64,000 bases of DNA from Thalassobium sp. R2A62 (GTDB taxonomy: Bacteria > Pseudomonadota > Alphaproteobacteria > Rhodobacterales > Rhodobacteraceae), in the NCBI RefSeq assembly GCF_000161835.1, contig NZ_GG697169.2, forward strand, positions 357,852 through 421,851, given 5' to 3'. Positions 35,508-45,222 of this stretch are shown here, one piece after another (position 1 is the first letter of the stretch; every line of letters starts with the position of its first letter). The position numbers and the translations under genes were made by a program. The notes below the pieces were generated by a model. That model was not told where the DNA came from. It saw only the letters and a program-made list of their open reading frames with translations, and searched no databases.

Positions 35508-36317
35508 ATGGGTAAGCTGAATACAAATGTGACATCTGTCGATCCGGTCTGGGATCGGATCAAGTCAGAGGCAACCGAGGCCGTCGCAGGAGAGCCGCTG
35601 TTGGGCGGTCTCGTGCATTCTAGCATTTTGCATCACGACACGCTTGAGGCAGCTTTGGCATTTCGCATGTCGATGAAGCTTGCATCCGGTGAAATGTCTG
35701 AACAGATTTTGCGCGAGATCGCAGATGAGGCATATGCCGCGGCACCGGAGCTGTCGGCCGCTGCGCGTGCAGATCTGGTGGCCGTGTTCGAACGCGACCC
35801 AGCTTGTCACCGGTTTATTCAGCCGTTGCTGTATTTCAAAGGGTTCCAAGCGATCCAAGCTTACCGTATGGGGCATTGGCTGTGGGAACAGGGCCGCAAA
35901 GATTTATCCTATTTCATTCAAATGCGCGTGTCCGAAGTTTTTGGCATCGACGTGCATCCAGCCGCTAAGATTGGGCAGGGGATCATGATCGATCACGCCC
36001 ATTCGATCGTCATTGGTGAAACGGCTGTGGTCGGCGACAATGTATCGATGCTGCATTCCGTCACATTGGGTGGTACAGGCAAAGAAGACGACGACCGTCA
36101 TCCCAAGATCGGCGATGGTGTTTTGATCGGTGCCGGCGCCAAGGTTCTAGGGAACATCGAGATTGGCCATTGCAGCAGGATTGCAGCGGGTTCAGTCGTT
36201 CTGGAAACTGTCCCTCCGATGAAGACCGTTGCGGGTGTGCCTGCGCGGATCGTGGGCGAGGCGGGCTGTTCACAGCCGTCCCTAACGATGGATCAGTTGC
36301 TGAACGACGGCGCTTAA
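35508..36317 (+). CDS. cysE: Serine O-acetyltransferase
   Basis: A 269-residue cytosolic enzyme that acetylates L-serine for cysteine synthesis. The N-terminal helical domain (DPVWDRIKSEATEAVAGEPL) precedes the left-handed beta-helix. The catalytic and CoA motifs are GIDVHPAAKIGQGIMIDHAH, GETAVVGDNVSMLHSVTLGG, KIGDGVLIGAGAKVLGNIEI and AAGSVVLETVPP. It directly follows the GTA locus, its usual place in this family. A bidirectional terminator follows the stop. Confidence 0.96.
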   Translation: MGKLNTNVTSVDPVWDRIKSEATEAVAGEPLLGGLVHSSILHHDTLEAALAFRMSMKLASGEMSEQILREIADEAYAAAPELSAAARADLVAVFERDPACHRFIQPLLYFKGFQAIQAYRMGHWLWEQGRKDLSYFIQMRVSEVFGIDVHPAAKIGQGIMIDHAHSIVIGETAVVGDNVSMLHSVTLGGTGKEDDDRHPKIGDGVLIGAGAKVLGNIEIGHCSRIAAGSVVLETVPPMKTVAGVPARIVGEAGCSQPSLTMDQLLNDGA

Positions 36318-36335
36318 TTCTAGCCAAGACATGCG

Positions 36336-36371
36336 AAAAAGGCCCCACTGAATATCAGTGGGGCCTTTTTT
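36336..36371. terminator. Bidirectional terminator between cysE and pdhC
   Basis: A long perfect hairpin (AAGGCCCCACTG-aatat-CAGTGGGGCCTT) has A5 on one side and T6 on the other. It serves the convergent cysE and pdhC transcripts. Confidence 0.93.
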
Positions 36372-36423
36372 GTGTGTGACTGGCGCGTAGCACCAGACAC
36401 CAGAGTTTTGTTTCCCAGAGCTG

Positions 36424-37719
36424 TTAGGCCAGCATACCCATCGGGTTTTCGAGATTGTCGACGATGGATTGCAATAATTCAGCGCCCAAAGCGCCGTCAA
36501 TCACACGGTGGTCGACGGACAAGGTACACGACATGATTGTCGCAACGCCAAGCTCGCCATCCGCGCCAACATGTGGGCGTTTCTTGCCAGCACCAACCGC
36601 AAGGATTGCGCCATGCGGCGGATTGATCACCGCGTCAAAGTTGTCGATGCCAAACATACCGAGGTTTGAAATGGCAAAGCTGCCGCCCTGATATTCGTGA
36701 GGTGCCAGTTTGCGGTCACGGGCGCGGGACGCGAGATCCTTCATTTCAGCCGAGAGGGCCGAGAGAGATCTGTTTTCTGCATCTTGAAGAACAGGTGTAA
36801 ACAGGCCGCCTTCGATCGCCACGGCCACGGCAACATCAGATGCTTCCATTTTGAGTGTGCGATCACCCGCCCAAACGGCGTTTGCCTCGGGGTTTGATTG
36901 AAGGGCCAATGCACAGGCCTTGATGATAAAGTCATTGACGCTGAGTTTGACGCCGCGGGCCTCAAGCTGTTTGTTCAGCTGCGCGCGGAAGGACAACAGG
37001 TTGTCGATCTGGATGTCACGACGCAGATAGAAGTGCGGAATGGTTTGTTTGGCCTCGGTCAAACGTGTCGCAACCACCTTGCGCATACCGCTGAGCGGTA
37101 CTTCTTCGAAACTGCGACCTTCGTACATCTTGATGACAGCATCTGACGACGGACCCGACGCCATAGGGGCCGTCGTGGCTGCTGGAGCGCTTGCCGCAGG
37201 TTTCGCGGGTTGGGCTGCGGCACCTTGGACGTCCGCCTTGACGATGCGACCCTTTGGACCGGAACCAGCCATTTGGCTCAGGTCAAGCCCTTTGTCTGCT
37301 GCGATGCGACGGGCAAGTGGTGACGCAAAGATGCGCGTTCCGTTGTTGGCAACTGGTGCCGCTGCTGGTGCTGAAGGCGCAGCTGCTACAGGTGCTCCTG
37401 GCGCATCGTCGGATTTTGCTGCCGGAGCAGGGGCCGCGGCCGCTGCTGGGGCGGACCCGATGTCGTCTGCGCTTTCGCCGTCTTCAAGAAGAACAGCGAT
37501 TGCTGTGTTCACAGCCACACCTTCGGTGCCTTCGGCGATCAGGATCTTGCCGATCGTACCTTCGTCGACGGCTTCGAATTCCATCGTGGCTTTGTCGGTT
37601 TCAATCTCGGCCAAAAGATCGCCAGACGAAACTGTGTCGCCTTCTTTGACGAGCCATTTGGCCAGTGTGCCTTCTTCCATCGTAGGCGAGAGGGCGGGCA
37701 TGAGGATTTCTGTTGGCAT
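36424..37719 (-). CDS. pdhC: Pyruvate dehydrogenase E2, dihydrolipoamide acetyltransferase
   Basis: A 431-residue core subunit. The N-terminal lipoyl domain ([20 protein letters not shown], lipoylated Lys in [15 protein letters not shown]) is followed by an Ala/Pro-rich linker, a peripheral subunit-binding domain ([20 protein letters not shown]), a second linker, and the catalytic domain with the terminal [20 protein letters not shown] (His/Asp active site). It transfers acetyl groups to CoA. It is the last gene of pdhABC, starting 12 bases after pdhB. The lipoyl-coding DNA is nearly identical to that in pdhB. Confidence 0.96.
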   Translation of the reverse strand: MPTEILMPALSPTMEEGTLAKWLVKEGDTVSSGDLLAEIETDKATMEFEAVDEGTIGKILIAEGTEGVAVNTAIAVLLEDGESADDIGSAPAAAAAPAPAAKSDDAPGAPVAAAPSAPAAAPVANNGTRIFASPLARRIAADKGLDLSQMAGSGPKGRIVKADVQGAAAQPAKPAASAPAATTAPMASGPSSDAVIKMYEGRSFEEVPLSGMRKVVATRLTEAKQTIPHFYLRRDIQIDNLLSFRAQLNKQLEARGVKLSVNDFIIKACALALQSNPEANAVWAGDRTLKMEASDVAVAVAIEGGLFTPVLQDAENRSLSALSAEMKDLASRARDRKLAPHEYQGGSFAISNLGMFGIDNFDAVINPPHGAILAVGAGKKRPHVGADGELGVATIMSCTLSVDHRVIDGALGAELLQSIVDNLENPMGMLA

Positions 37720-37731
37720 CTGCGCGCTCCC

Positions 37732-39102
37732 TTAGCGGTATGTGACGGATTTGACGGCTTCGACCACTTCATCAGCGGTGATCAGCGCGTGCTTTTCGAG
37801 ATTGGCGGCATAAGGCATTGGAACATCCTTGCCGGTGCAATTTACAACCGGCGCGTCGAGGTAATCGAACGCCTGCTGCATGATAACCGAACTGATGTAG
37901 TTGCCGACGCTGCCCTGAGGCCAGCCTTCTTCAACTGTGACACAACGGTTTGTCTTGCGCACAGACGCGAGGACCGTCTCGGTGTCCATTGGGCGCAGGG
38001 TCCGCAGGTTGATCACTTCGGGGTTGATACCGTCAGCTGCCAATTTCTCGGCGGCTTCAAGCGCATAGGTCATACCGATGCCAAACGACACGATGGTGAC
38101 ATCGTCGCCCGAGCGTTCGATCTTGGCCTTGCCAAACGGAATGGTGAAATCATCCATGACCGGCACATCAAAGGATTTGCCGTACATGATTTCGTTTTCG
38201 AGGAAGATCACTGGGTTGGGGTCACGGATCGCAGTCTTCATTAGACCTTTTGCATCCGCTGCTGAGTAGGGCATCACAACCTTGAGGCCCGGCACCTGCA
38301 TATACCATGCAGCGTAGTCCTGAGAGTGTTGTGCACCAACACGTGCAGCAGCACCGTTTGGACCACGGAACACCATAGGAGCCCCCATCTGACCACCCGA
38401 CATATAGAGTGTCTTGGCGGCAGAGTTAATAATGTGATCAATGCCTTGCATGGCAAAGTTAAATGTCATGAACTCGACGATCGGGCGCAAACCGCCAAAG
38501 GCCGCACCTGTGGCGATACCCGCAAATCCGTGCTCGGTGATCGGCGTATCGATAACCCGTTTGGCGCCGAATTCATCCAGCATACCCTGGGAAATCTTAT
38601 AGGCACCTTGGTATTCGGCGACTTCTTCACCCATCAAGAAAACGCTGTCGTCGCGGCGCATCTCTTCGGCCATCGCGTCACGCAATGCTTCGCGAACAGT
38701 GGTTGATTTGACCTCGGTTCCCTCGGCCCAATCGGGTGTCGCGTCGACGACAACGGGCGCAGGTGCTGCGGCTGCTGAAGGTGCCACCGGTGCGGCGGGT
38801 TCTGCGCTTGCAACTGGGGCAGGGGCTGAAGCAAGGCTGTCAATCGCTGACGCGTCGTCGCCTTCTTCGAGAAGAACTGCGATTGCTGTGTTCACAGCCA
38901 CACCTTCGGTGCCTTCGGCGATCAGGATTTTACCGATCGTACCTTCGTCGACGGCTTCGAATTCCATGGTGGCTTTGTCGGTTTCGATTTCAGCTAGGAT
39001 GTCCCCGGACGAAACTGTGTCGCCTTCTTTGACCATCCATTTAGCGAGCGTGCCTTCTTCCATCGTGGGCGAGAGGGCGGGCATGAGAATTTCTGTTGCC
39101 AT
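37732..39102 (-). CDS. pdhB: Pyruvate dehydrogenase E1 beta with N-terminal lipoyl domain
   Basis: A 456-residue protein, longer than ordinary E1 beta because residues 1-80 are a lipoyl domain ([35 protein letters not shown]). After an Ala/Pro linker the transketolase-like domain starts at about residue 135 ([20 protein letters not shown]), with [40 protein letters not shown] and the C-terminal [15 protein letters not shown]. With E1 alpha it decarboxylates pyruvate using thiamine diphosphate. E1 beta subunits with a lipoyl domain are known in alphaproteobacteria. It is co-transcribed with pdhA. Confidence 0.96.
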   Translation of the reverse strand: MATEILMPALSPTMEEGTLAKWMVKEGDTVSSGDILAEIETDKATMEFEAVDEGTIGKILIAEGTEGVAVNTAIAVLLEEGDDASAIDSLASAPAPVASAEPAAPVAPSAAAAPAPVVVDATPDWAEGTEVKSTTVREALRDAMAEEMRRDDSVFLMGEEVAEYQGAYKISQGMLDEFGAKRVIDTPITEHGFAGIATGAAFGGLRPIVEFMTFNFAMQGIDHIINSAAKTLYMSGGQMGAPMVFRGPNGAAARVGAQHSQDYAAWYMQVPGLKVVMPYSAADAKGLMKTAIRDPNPVIFLENEIMYGKSFDVPVMDDFTIPFGKAKIERSGDDVTIVSFGIGMTYALEAAEKLAADGINPEVINLRTLRPMDTETVLASVRKTNRCVTVEEGWPQGSVGNYISSVIMQQAFDYLDAPVVNCTGKDVPMPYAANLEKHALITADEVVEAVKSVTYR

Positions 39103-39105
39103 GAT

Positions 39106-40107
39106 TTATACGTCCTCTTGCGCGTAGATGTCTGTCCAAAGCTCTTCGAGTGCGAGCTCGGGGCTCTCTTTCGAGAATTCCGCGGCCTCGTTCACGATCG
39201 CTTTGATCTCTTTGTCGATGGATTTGAGGTCGTCCTCGGACGCGTGCTTGCCGGTCAGCAAGAGATCGCGAACCTGTTCGATCGGATCACGCTCGTCGCG
39301 CATCTTTTGAACTTCTTCGCGGGTCCGGTATTTCGCAGGATCCGACATAGAGTGGCCGCGATAGCGATAGGTTTTGACCTCTAGGATGTAGGGTCCTTTG
39401 CCAGCGCGGCAGTGGGCGACAGCCTTTTCACCGGCTTCTTTGACAGCGAGAACATCCATGCCGTCAACTTCTTCGCCTTCGATGCCGTAAGCTGCACCGC
39501 GTTCCCACAAGGACGGGGATTTGGTCGAGCGTTGAACGCTTGTACCCATGGCGTACTGGTTGTTTTCAATTACAAAAACCACCGGAAGGTCCCAAAGTTC
39601 TGCCATGTTGTAGGTCTCGTAGACTTGACCTTGGTTGGCCGCACCATCACCGAAATAGGCGAATGTCACGCGGTCGTTGCCTTTGTACTTGTCCGAGAAT
39701 GCAAGGCCAGCCCCCAGTGGAACCTGAGCCGCAACAATGCCGTGGCCGCCGTAGAAATGCTTTTCCTTGGAAAACATGTGCATCGAGCCGCCTTTACCCT
39801 TGGAAAAGCCGCCTTCGCGTCCGGTCAATTCGGCCATGATACCCTTGGGGTCCATTCCGCAGGCCAGCATGTGGCCGTGATCTCGGTAGGATGTGACGCG
39901 CTTGTCGCCTTCGTCGGCGGCAGCTTCGAGACCGACAACAACGGCCTCTTGTCCAATGTAGAGGTGGCAGAAGCCGCCAATCAGTCCCATGCCGTAAAGC
40001 TGGCCAGCCTTTTCTTCAAAGCGCCGGATCAACAGCATCTCGCGATAATGGCCCAGCAATTCGTCTGCTGAGACATTCGGTTTCTTGGTGGATTTCTTGG
40101 CTGCCAT
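39106..40107 (-). CDS. pdhA: Pyruvate dehydrogenase E1 alpha
   Basis: A 333-residue thiamine-diphosphate-dependent subunit. Motifs: MLLIRRFEEKAGQLYGMGLI, GGFCHLYIGQEAV, the ThDP motif GDGAANQGQVYETYNMAELW ... NNQYAMGT, and the phosphorylation-loop-like region YRYRGHSMSDPAKYRTREEV. It heads the pdhABC operon and starts after a 150-base intergenic region containing an 18-base palindrome. It is complete. Confidence 0.97.
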   Translation of the reverse strand: MAAKKSTKKPNVSADELLGHYREMLLIRRFEEKAGQLYGMGLIGGFCHLYIGQEAVVVGLEAAADEGDKRVTSYRDHGHMLACGMDPKGIMAELTGREGGFSKGKGGSMHMFSKEKHFYGGHGIVAAQVPLGAGLAFSDKYKGNDRVTFAYFGDGAANQGQVYETYNMAELWDLPVVFVIENNQYAMGTSVQRSTKSPSLWERGAAYGIEGEEVDGMDVLAVKEAGEKAVAHCRAGKGPYILEVKTYRYRGHSMSDPAKYRTREEVQKMRDERDPIEQVRDLLLTGKHASEDDLKSIDKEIKAIVNEAAEFSKESPELALEELWTDIYAQEDV

Positions 40108-40137
40108 CTTGGGCCGTCCTCCCCGACGTTATGAAAG

Positions 40138-40155
40138 TAGTTTAGTGTTAAACTA
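40138..40155 (-). promoter_or_regulatory. Palindromic operator candidate upstream of pdhA
   Basis: TAGTTTA-gtgt-TAAACTA is a perfect 7+7 inverted repeat 31 bases before the pdhA start. Its position suggests a repressor site; the regulator is unknown. Confidence 0.5.
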
Positions 40156-40254
40156 TCTCATAGCCTAAATGGATCGGAAATACAAAACCGGAATAGTCGC
40201 AGCAGGTCTGCGCCCAGTGCATAGCGGTTTTTAAGTGTAAAATAGGGGATATAG

Positions 40255-40554
40255 TTAGCGAATGACGATTTCGTCTGCGCGGATCATGCCAAGTACATCG
40301 CGGGCTTGGGTGTCCAAGAGGTCAAGGTCGAGATATTTGTCCGACAAACGTTGGGTCAGGTTTTCCATGGTGTCAACCTGTGCCTGAACTTCGGCCAGCT
40401 CAACAGCCAAGGTATCTGCCTCGGCGTCGACCTGGGCCCGTTTAAAGACGCCAAAGTCGCCCTGCACAGCCGCAAACGTGAAATATAGCCCCAGCATGAA
40501 AATGCAGGAGAAATACATCAAGGCGCCAAAAGCGGGGCGTTTTCTTAGGGTCAT
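40255..40554 (-). CDS. Septum formation initiator FtsB-like
   Basis: A 99-residue bitopic membrane protein from ATG 40554 (MTLRKRPAFGALMYFSCIFM); a longer frame from 40617 is less likely. One transmembrane helix (residues 10-30) is followed by a coiled coil (AEADTLAVELAEVQAQVDTM, ENLTQRLSDKYLDLDLLDTQ) and the conserved end ARDVLGMIRADEIVIR. In the divisome it bridges FtsL and FtsQ. Its place next to the pdh operon is usual for alphaproteobacteria. Confidence 0.85.
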   Translation of the reverse strand: MTLRKRPAFGALMYFSCIFMLGLYFTFAAVQGDFGVFKRAQVDAEADTLAVELAEVQAQVDTMENLTQRLSDKYLDLDLLDTQARDVLGMIRADEIVIR

Positions 40555-40729
40555 CTGGTCTGCCTCAGTCCAGTTATCAAACAGCTCTTGTTGGCTGGTT
40601 CGGGCAGAATCGCACATCTGATTCGTTTTGGGAATCCCCTTTATGTGGGGGGGATGTCCTTGGCGTGGGCAGATGTTGCGTTTTTAGAAAAGGGTGGGGG
40701 CACGCCGATTGTGCAGCGTGCCCTAGGTT

Positions 40730-41659
40730 TTAGGCTTTGCCGCGGTAGATATCGACGATCTTGCCCAGCATATTGAGCGCGTCGGCACGCGAGCGCTGGA
40801 AGGAGTTGCGTCCAATGATCGAGCCGTTGCCGCCGCCATCGCGGATTGCGCGGGCGTCGTCATAAATGGCGTCGGCACCTTTTTTCGACCCGCCCGAGAA
40901 CACCATGATGCGGCGTCCGGCAAAGGCGCTGTCGACGCAGTTTTTGACGCGCGCTGCTTGGGTTGCGATGTCGATCGCTTCATCTTGGTAGACAGATTTG
41001 GCTTCTTTCAGCGACAGATGGTCCGTCGACAGCTTGATCTTGATGATATGTGCACCAAGCAGTGCCGCGATTTGTGCGGCATAGGCTGCGATGTCGATGG
41101 CTGTTTCGCCGTCCTTGTCCAACGCTTCGCCGCGCGGGTAAGACCAGATCACTGTGGCGATGCCAACGGCCGCTGCCTCGCGGCGCATTTCAGCGATTTC
41201 TTCAAACATGCCCAGACCAGCGGATGATCCTGGATAAATCGTAAAGCCGATGGCCGACGCGCCCAGGCGTAACGCGTCATCCACGCTGCCAGTGATAGCT
41301 TGGGTTTTGGGCTGTTCGTCTGGCATCAACGAATTTGCTGAGTTCACTTTGAGGATCGTTGGAATTTGACCCGCAAATGTGTCAGCGCCGGCCTCTAGCA
41401 TACCCAAAGGGGCCGCATAGGCATTCAGGCCGGCATCAATCGCCAGTTTGTAGTGATAGTGCGGGTCGTATGCGTCTGGATTCGGTGCAAAGGACCGTGC
41501 CGGGCCATGCTCAAATCCTTGGTCGACGGGCAGAATAACCATCTTGCCCGTGCCACCCAGTTTGCCCGTCATCAATATCCGGTTGAGGTTCGCTTTGACA
41601 CCAGGCGTCTCGCCTTCGTAGTTCTTGAGAATTTGGGAAACGGCGCGTGTAGCTTTCAT
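40730..41659 (-). CDS. Class I fructose-bisphosphate aldolase
   Basis: A 309-residue Schiff-base aldolase of the FbaB/DhnA type, cleaving fructose 1,6-bisphosphate. Motifs: MVILPVDQGFEHGPARSFAP near residue 40, SAIGFTIYPGSSAG near 135, IWSYPRGEAL, HIIKIKLSTDHLSLKEAKSV with the Lys in KIKLS, and MVFSGGSKKGADAIYD near 255. It lies downstream of pgk on the same strand, with a palindromic LacI-type site between them. It appears intact. Confidence 0.9.
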   Translation of the reverse strand: MKATRAVSQILKNYEGETPGVKANLNRILMTGKLGGTGKMVILPVDQGFEHGPARSFAPNPDAYDPHYHYKLAIDAGLNAYAAPLGMLEAGADTFAGQIPTILKVNSANSLMPDEQPKTQAITGSVDDALRLGASAIGFTIYPGSSAGLGMFEEIAEMRREAAAVGIATVIWSYPRGEALDKDGETAIDIAAYAAQIAALLGAHIIKIKLSTDHLSLKEAKSVYQDEAIDIATQAARVKNCVDSAFAGRRIMVFSGGSKKGADAIYDDARAIRDGGGNGSIIGRNSFQRSRADALNMLGKIVDIYRGKA

Positions 41660-41723
41660 GGCAGACCTCTGAATTAACGTTCTGAGGACGCCATAAGGGG
41701 CAGCAAAAAATGTTGCAAATGTA

Positions 41724-41756
41724 TTAGCGCTAACGTTTCGTGTGTTTGCGCTAGCA
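41724..41756 (-). promoter_or_regulatory. LacI-type operator(s) between pgk and aldolase genes
   Basis: A perfect palindrome TTAGCGCTAA (41724-41733) is followed by the related half TTGCGCTAGC (41746-41755). LacI-family sites have this CG-centred form; a central-carbon regulator such as CceR of Rhodobacter is a candidate, by inference. The sites lie 65-95 bases before the aldolase start. Confidence 0.55.
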
Positions 41757-41785
41757 TCAGGTTTTGTCGCCGGATATTCCGGCGT

Positions 41786-42973
41786 TTAGCCTCCTAAAGC
41801 CGCGACGCCGGGCAATTTTTTGCCTTCCATCCATTCAAGAAACGCACCACCGGCGGTCGAGATGTATGTGAAATCAGCTGCAGCACCGGCTTGGTTCAAT
41901 GCAGCAATCGTATCACCGCCACCTGCCACGGAAACGAGTGATCCATCGCGTGTGTGCTGTGCTGCGATCTGCGCACAGGCGATTGTGGCTGTGTCGAATG
42001 GCTCGATCTCGAATGCGCCCAGTGGACCATTCCAGATCAACGTGTTGAGGTCGCCAATTTGTAAAATTACTGCAGCCACGCTTGCGGGACCTGCATCAAG
42101 TACCATTTGGTCGGCGTCGAGTACGGTCTCGGCGGTCAGTTCGATCTCTTCAAAGTTCGCACCAGCAGCGAAGGCACGTGAGACAAGACCGTCAGTTGGC
42201 AGAACCAGAGCGCATCCAGTTGTATGTGCCTTGGCCATGATTTCACGGGCGGTGTCCAGCAGGTCAGCTTCTACCAGAGATGCGCCCAATTGTGCGCCTT
42301 GGGCCATCAGGAACGTATTTGCCATGCCGCCCCCAATGATAAGCACGTCCAGTTTTTCAACAAGGTTGTTTAACAGGTCGAGCTTGGTCGAGACTTTGGC
42401 CCCGCCAACCACCGCCCCGACAGGACGTTGTGGGTCGCCAAGTGCTTTTTCTAGAGCGGCAAGCTCTTCGGCCATCAAACGTCCGGCACAGTTTGGCAAG
42501 AGTTCGGCCACACCAGTGGTCGATGCGTGCGCGCGGTGCGCCGCTGAGAACGCATCATTGCAATAGATGTCACCGAGGGTCGCAAGAAAACCGGCCATTT
42601 TGGGGTCGTTTGCTTCTTCCATCGCGGAAAAGCGGGTGTTTTCGATCAGGACAACAGCGTCTTGGGGGAGAGCATCGAATGCCTCGCGGCTGGGTCGTTC
42701 GATGAATGTGACCGCGGTGCAAAAGGCCGCCTCGAGCGCTGGAACAAGCGGTTTGAGGGACATCTCGGGGACAACTTGACCTTTTGGACGGCCAAAGTGG
42801 GCCAAGAGAACCGGCTTGCCGCCTGAGGCTAGAATATCGCGAATGGTTGGGACGATCCGGTCAATGCGGGTCGTGTCAGTGACAGCGCCATTTTCGACGG
42901 GAACGTTGATATCAACGCGCGTCAGCACTGTTTTGCCATCCAATTCCATGTCGTCGAGTGTTTTCCAGCCCAT
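41786..42973 (-). CDS. pgk: Phosphoglycerate kinase
   Basis: A 395-residue glycolytic enzyme that phosphorylates ADP from 1,3-bisphosphoglycerate. Motifs: [20 protein letters not shown] (the PGK signature, RVDxNVP), [58 protein letters not shown], and the nucleotide region [17 protein letters not shown] with [17 protein letters not shown]. The substrate-binding NTRF segment has Ser/Ala where Phe-x-x-Glu is usual, a normal variation. The sequence is complete. Confidence 0.96.
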   Translation of the reverse strand: MGWKTLDDMELDGKTVLTRVDINVPVENGAVTDTTRIDRIVPTIRDILASGGKPVLLAHFGRPKGQVVPEMSLKPLVPALEAAFCTAVTFIERPSREAFDALPQDAVVLIENTRFSAMEEANDPKMAGFLATLGDIYCNDAFSAAHRAHASTTGVAELLPNCAGRLMAEELAALEKALGDPQRPVGAVVGGAKVSTKLDLLNNLVEKLDVLIIGGGMANTFLMAQGAQLGASLVEADLLDTAREIMAKAHTTGCALVLPTDGLVSRAFAAGANFEEIELTAETVLDADQMVLDAGPASVAAVILQIGDLNTLIWNGPLGAFEIEPFDTATIACAQIAAQHTRDGSLVSVAGGGDTIAALNQAGAAADFTYISTAGGAFLEWMEGKKLPGVAALGG

Positions 42974-43107
42974 CTCAAACCCCTTCTGGTTGGTAATTTG
43001 GGGTCTACCTCTTACGTATGCGCGATGAGGTCAACTGGCGACCTTGGCATTCTGCGCATGGGACACTAGGGTCCGGCGCGAAACAATACACTCTGAGGAG
43101 CAGGCAA

Positions 43108-43614
43108 ATGGCCGATATTAAAGATCCCGAAAACACAATCCTGATGGAACTCAAAGACGGCACAGTAACCATCGAGTTGCTGCCAGATGTAGCACCCAAG
43201 CACGTCGAGCGGATGAAAGAGCTGGCTCGTTCCGGTGCATATGACAATGTCGCCTTTCACCGTGTGATCGACGGCTTTATGGCCCAGACTGGTGACGTCG
43301 CAAACGGCAACATGGAAAACGACTTTAACATCCGCATGGCCGGTACGGGCGGTTCTGACATGGCTGACCTGCCAGCAGAATTCTCCAAAGTTCCGCACGC
43401 GCGTGGATCGCTAGGCGCAGCCCGTTCGCAAAACCCAGACAGCGCAAACAGCCAGTTCTTTATCAACTTTGGCGACAACAACTTCTTGAACGGTCAATAC
43501 ACTGTCTACGGACAGGTGACATCTGGAATGGAGCATGTTGATGCGATCGCACGTGGCGAGCCGCCAATGAATCCGGACCGCATGATTTCGGTCAAGGTAG
43601 CCGCAGATGCGTAA
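43108..43614 (+). CDS. Peptidyl-prolyl cis-trans isomerase, cytoplasmic cyclophilin
   Basis: A 168-residue cyclophilin from ATG 43108, preceded by GAGGAGCAGG. No signal peptide. Motifs: AYDNVAFHRVIDGFMAQTGD (active-site Arg), ARSQNPDSANSQFFINFGDN (Gln/Phe) and FLNGQYTVYGQVTSGMEHVD. It catalyses proline isomerisation during folding. The next gene, an exported paralogue, starts 8 bases before its stop, so the pair forms one unit serving cytoplasm and periplasm. Confidence 0.93.
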   Translation: MADIKDPENTILMELKDGTVTIELLPDVAPKHVERMKELARSGAYDNVAFHRVIDGFMAQTGDVANGNMENDFNIRMAGTGGSDMADLPAEFSKVPHARGSLGAARSQNPDSANSQFFINFGDNNFLNGQYTVYGQVTSGMEHVDAIARGEPPMNPDRMISVKVAADA

Positions 43615-44161
43615 GGCGCTGGCGGCACTTGCGATTGTTGCTGCACCGGGTGGTGTCCAGGCCGCTGGCCTCGACATCACTGTTGCGGGCGAAGCAAACG
43701 GCACCATCTCTGTTGATCTGTTCGAAGAAGTCGCACCTTTGCACGTCGAGCGGATCACGGCACTGGCGGGTGAGGGTGCCTATGATGGCGTGGTCTTTCA
43801 CCGCGTGATCGAAGGCTTCATGGCGCAAACAGGCGATGTGCAGTTCGGTAAGGCGGGTGAAGACACCAGCCGTGCTGGTATGGGCGGATCAGATTTGCCC
43901 GACCTGCCAGCCGAGTTTTCGAACGAGTTGTCGTTCGAGCGTGGCGTGATTGGCATGGCGCGGTCGCAGAACCCGAACTCGGCCAACAGCCAGTTCTTTA
44001 TCATGTTTGAGTCCAGTGCATTTCTGGACGGACAATACACCATCGTCGGCCAAGTCACGGCTGGTATGGAAACCGTCGACGCGATCAAATTGGGCCAAGG
44101 CCCGAACGGGTCGGTTCTGGGCGAGCCTGACCGAATGGTCACCGTGGCCGTCACCGAATAA
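43607..44161 (+). CDS. Peptidyl-prolyl cis-trans isomerase, exported cyclophilin
   Basis: A 184-residue paralogue with a signal peptide (MRKALAALAIVAAPGGVQAA, cleaved near residue 19). Active-site motifs are intact: GVVFHRVIEGFMAQTGDVQF, ARSQNPNSANSQFFIMFESS and DGQYTIVGQVTAGMETVDAI. The periplasmic location is inferred from the signal. It overlaps the cytoplasmic cyclophilin gene. Confidence 0.92.
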   Translation: MRKALAALAIVAAPGGVQAAGLDITVAGEANGTISVDLFEEVAPLHVERITALAGEGAYDGVVFHRVIEGFMAQTGDVQFGKAGEDTSRAGMGGSDLPDLPAEFSNELSFERGVIGMARSQNPNSANSQFFIMFESSAFLDGQYTIVGQVTAGMETVDAIKLGQGPNGSVLGEPDRMVTVAVTE

Positions 44162-44250
44162 GAACAACCTCGCGCAGCATCACAGTTGCGCGAGAGACCT
44201 ATCACTGGGCGTGGTTCCTTGGCACAGTTTGGCCAAAAGGAGCCGCGCCC

Positions 44251-45222
44251 ATGTTTTTTAGAACCCTCGCATCTGCTGCTGTGATTGCCCTGTCTGGCAG
44301 TCTGGCCAACGCCTCGCCTGAATTTTGGTCATTCGAATGGCCCGACACGGACTTTGAAAAAACGACCGTAGAAAACTGGGTTGAGATTCTATCGGGTGGG
44401 CCCCCCAAGGACGGTATTCCTGCATTAACGGATCCCCAATTCATTCGCGTCGCGGACGAGATGGACATTGGCGGCCGCGAGCCGGTGATCGCTGTTGAAA
44501 TCGACGGTGCTGAACCACGTGCCTATCCGGTGCGGTATCTGACGTGGCATGAGATTGTGAATGATACTGTGGCAGGGGTCCCGATTGCGGTGACGTTTTG
44601 CCCATTGTGCAATTCAGGCATCACATTTGATCGGCGCACCGAAGCCGGGGTTCTGAATTTTGGCGTATCGGGCAAGTTGCGCAATTCGGATATGGTGATG
44701 TTTGACCGCGAAACTCAAAGCTGGTGGCAGCAGGCCATCGGCACTGGCATTGTGGGCGAGCTGACAGGTGTCGAACTGTTTCAATTGCCGACTTGGATGG
44801 AAAGCTGGGACCAATTCCGCGCGCGCAATCCCGACGGGATCGTGATGGCCGAACCGACAGGTCACAATCGCCCCTATGGATCAAACCCTTATGTTGGCTA
44901 CGACGGGTCACACCGACCGTTCCTATATTCCGGCGAATTGCCGCCCCATGATATCCCCGCGCTGGTCCGTGTGGTCCGTGTGGGTGAACAGGCTTGGCCT
45001 GTTTCCCGCCTGCGCGCTGGCACCGTATCAGAGAACGGTTTGACGCTGTCTTGGGAAGAGGGGCAAGTCTCGGCCTTGGACGCGCGCGACATTGCAGAGG
45101 CCAAAGAAGTCGGCACTGTGCGTGTGCGCGATGCATCTGGCGCGGATGTGGCCCATGACGTGATGTTCGCCTTCGCCTTCCATGCGTTTTTCCCAGATGG
45201 CGAATGGATGCTAGGTAGCTAG
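44251..45222 (+). CDS. DUF3179 domain-containing exported protein
   Basis: A 323-residue protein with a signal peptide (MFFRTLASAAVIALSGSLAN, cleaved before SPEFW). DUF3179 features are present: YPVRYLTWHEIVNDTVAGVP, the VTFCPLCNSGITFDRRT motif with two cysteines, and FGVSGKLRNSDMVMFDRETQ followed by SWWQQ. The CPLCN pair suggests metal or disulfide chemistry, but the role of the family is not known to me. Its stop overlaps the end of the convergent acetyltransferase gene by four bases. Confidence 0.85.
   Translation: MFFRTLASAAVIALSGSLANASPEFWSFEWPDTDFEKTTVENWVEILSGGPPKDGIPALTDPQFIRVADEMDIGGREPVIAVEIDGAEPRAYPVRYLTWHEIVNDTVAGVPIAVTFCPLCNSGITFDRRTEAGVLNFGVSGKLRNSDMVMFDRETQSWWQQAIGTGIVGELTGVELFQLPTWMESWDQFRARNPDGIVMAEPTGHNRPYGSNPYVGYDGSHRPFLYSGELPPHDIPALVRVVRVGEQAWPVSRLRAGTVSENGLTLSWEEGQVSALDARDIAEAKEVGTVRVRDASGADVAHDVMFAFAFHAFFPDGEWMLGS

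Noticed and set aside
37040-37735. Long plus-strand frame (231 codons) antisense to pdhC
   Set aside because: It is a mirror of the Ala-rich pdhC linker and lipoyl domain; no ribosome-binding site or recognisable domain, and pdhC is certain.
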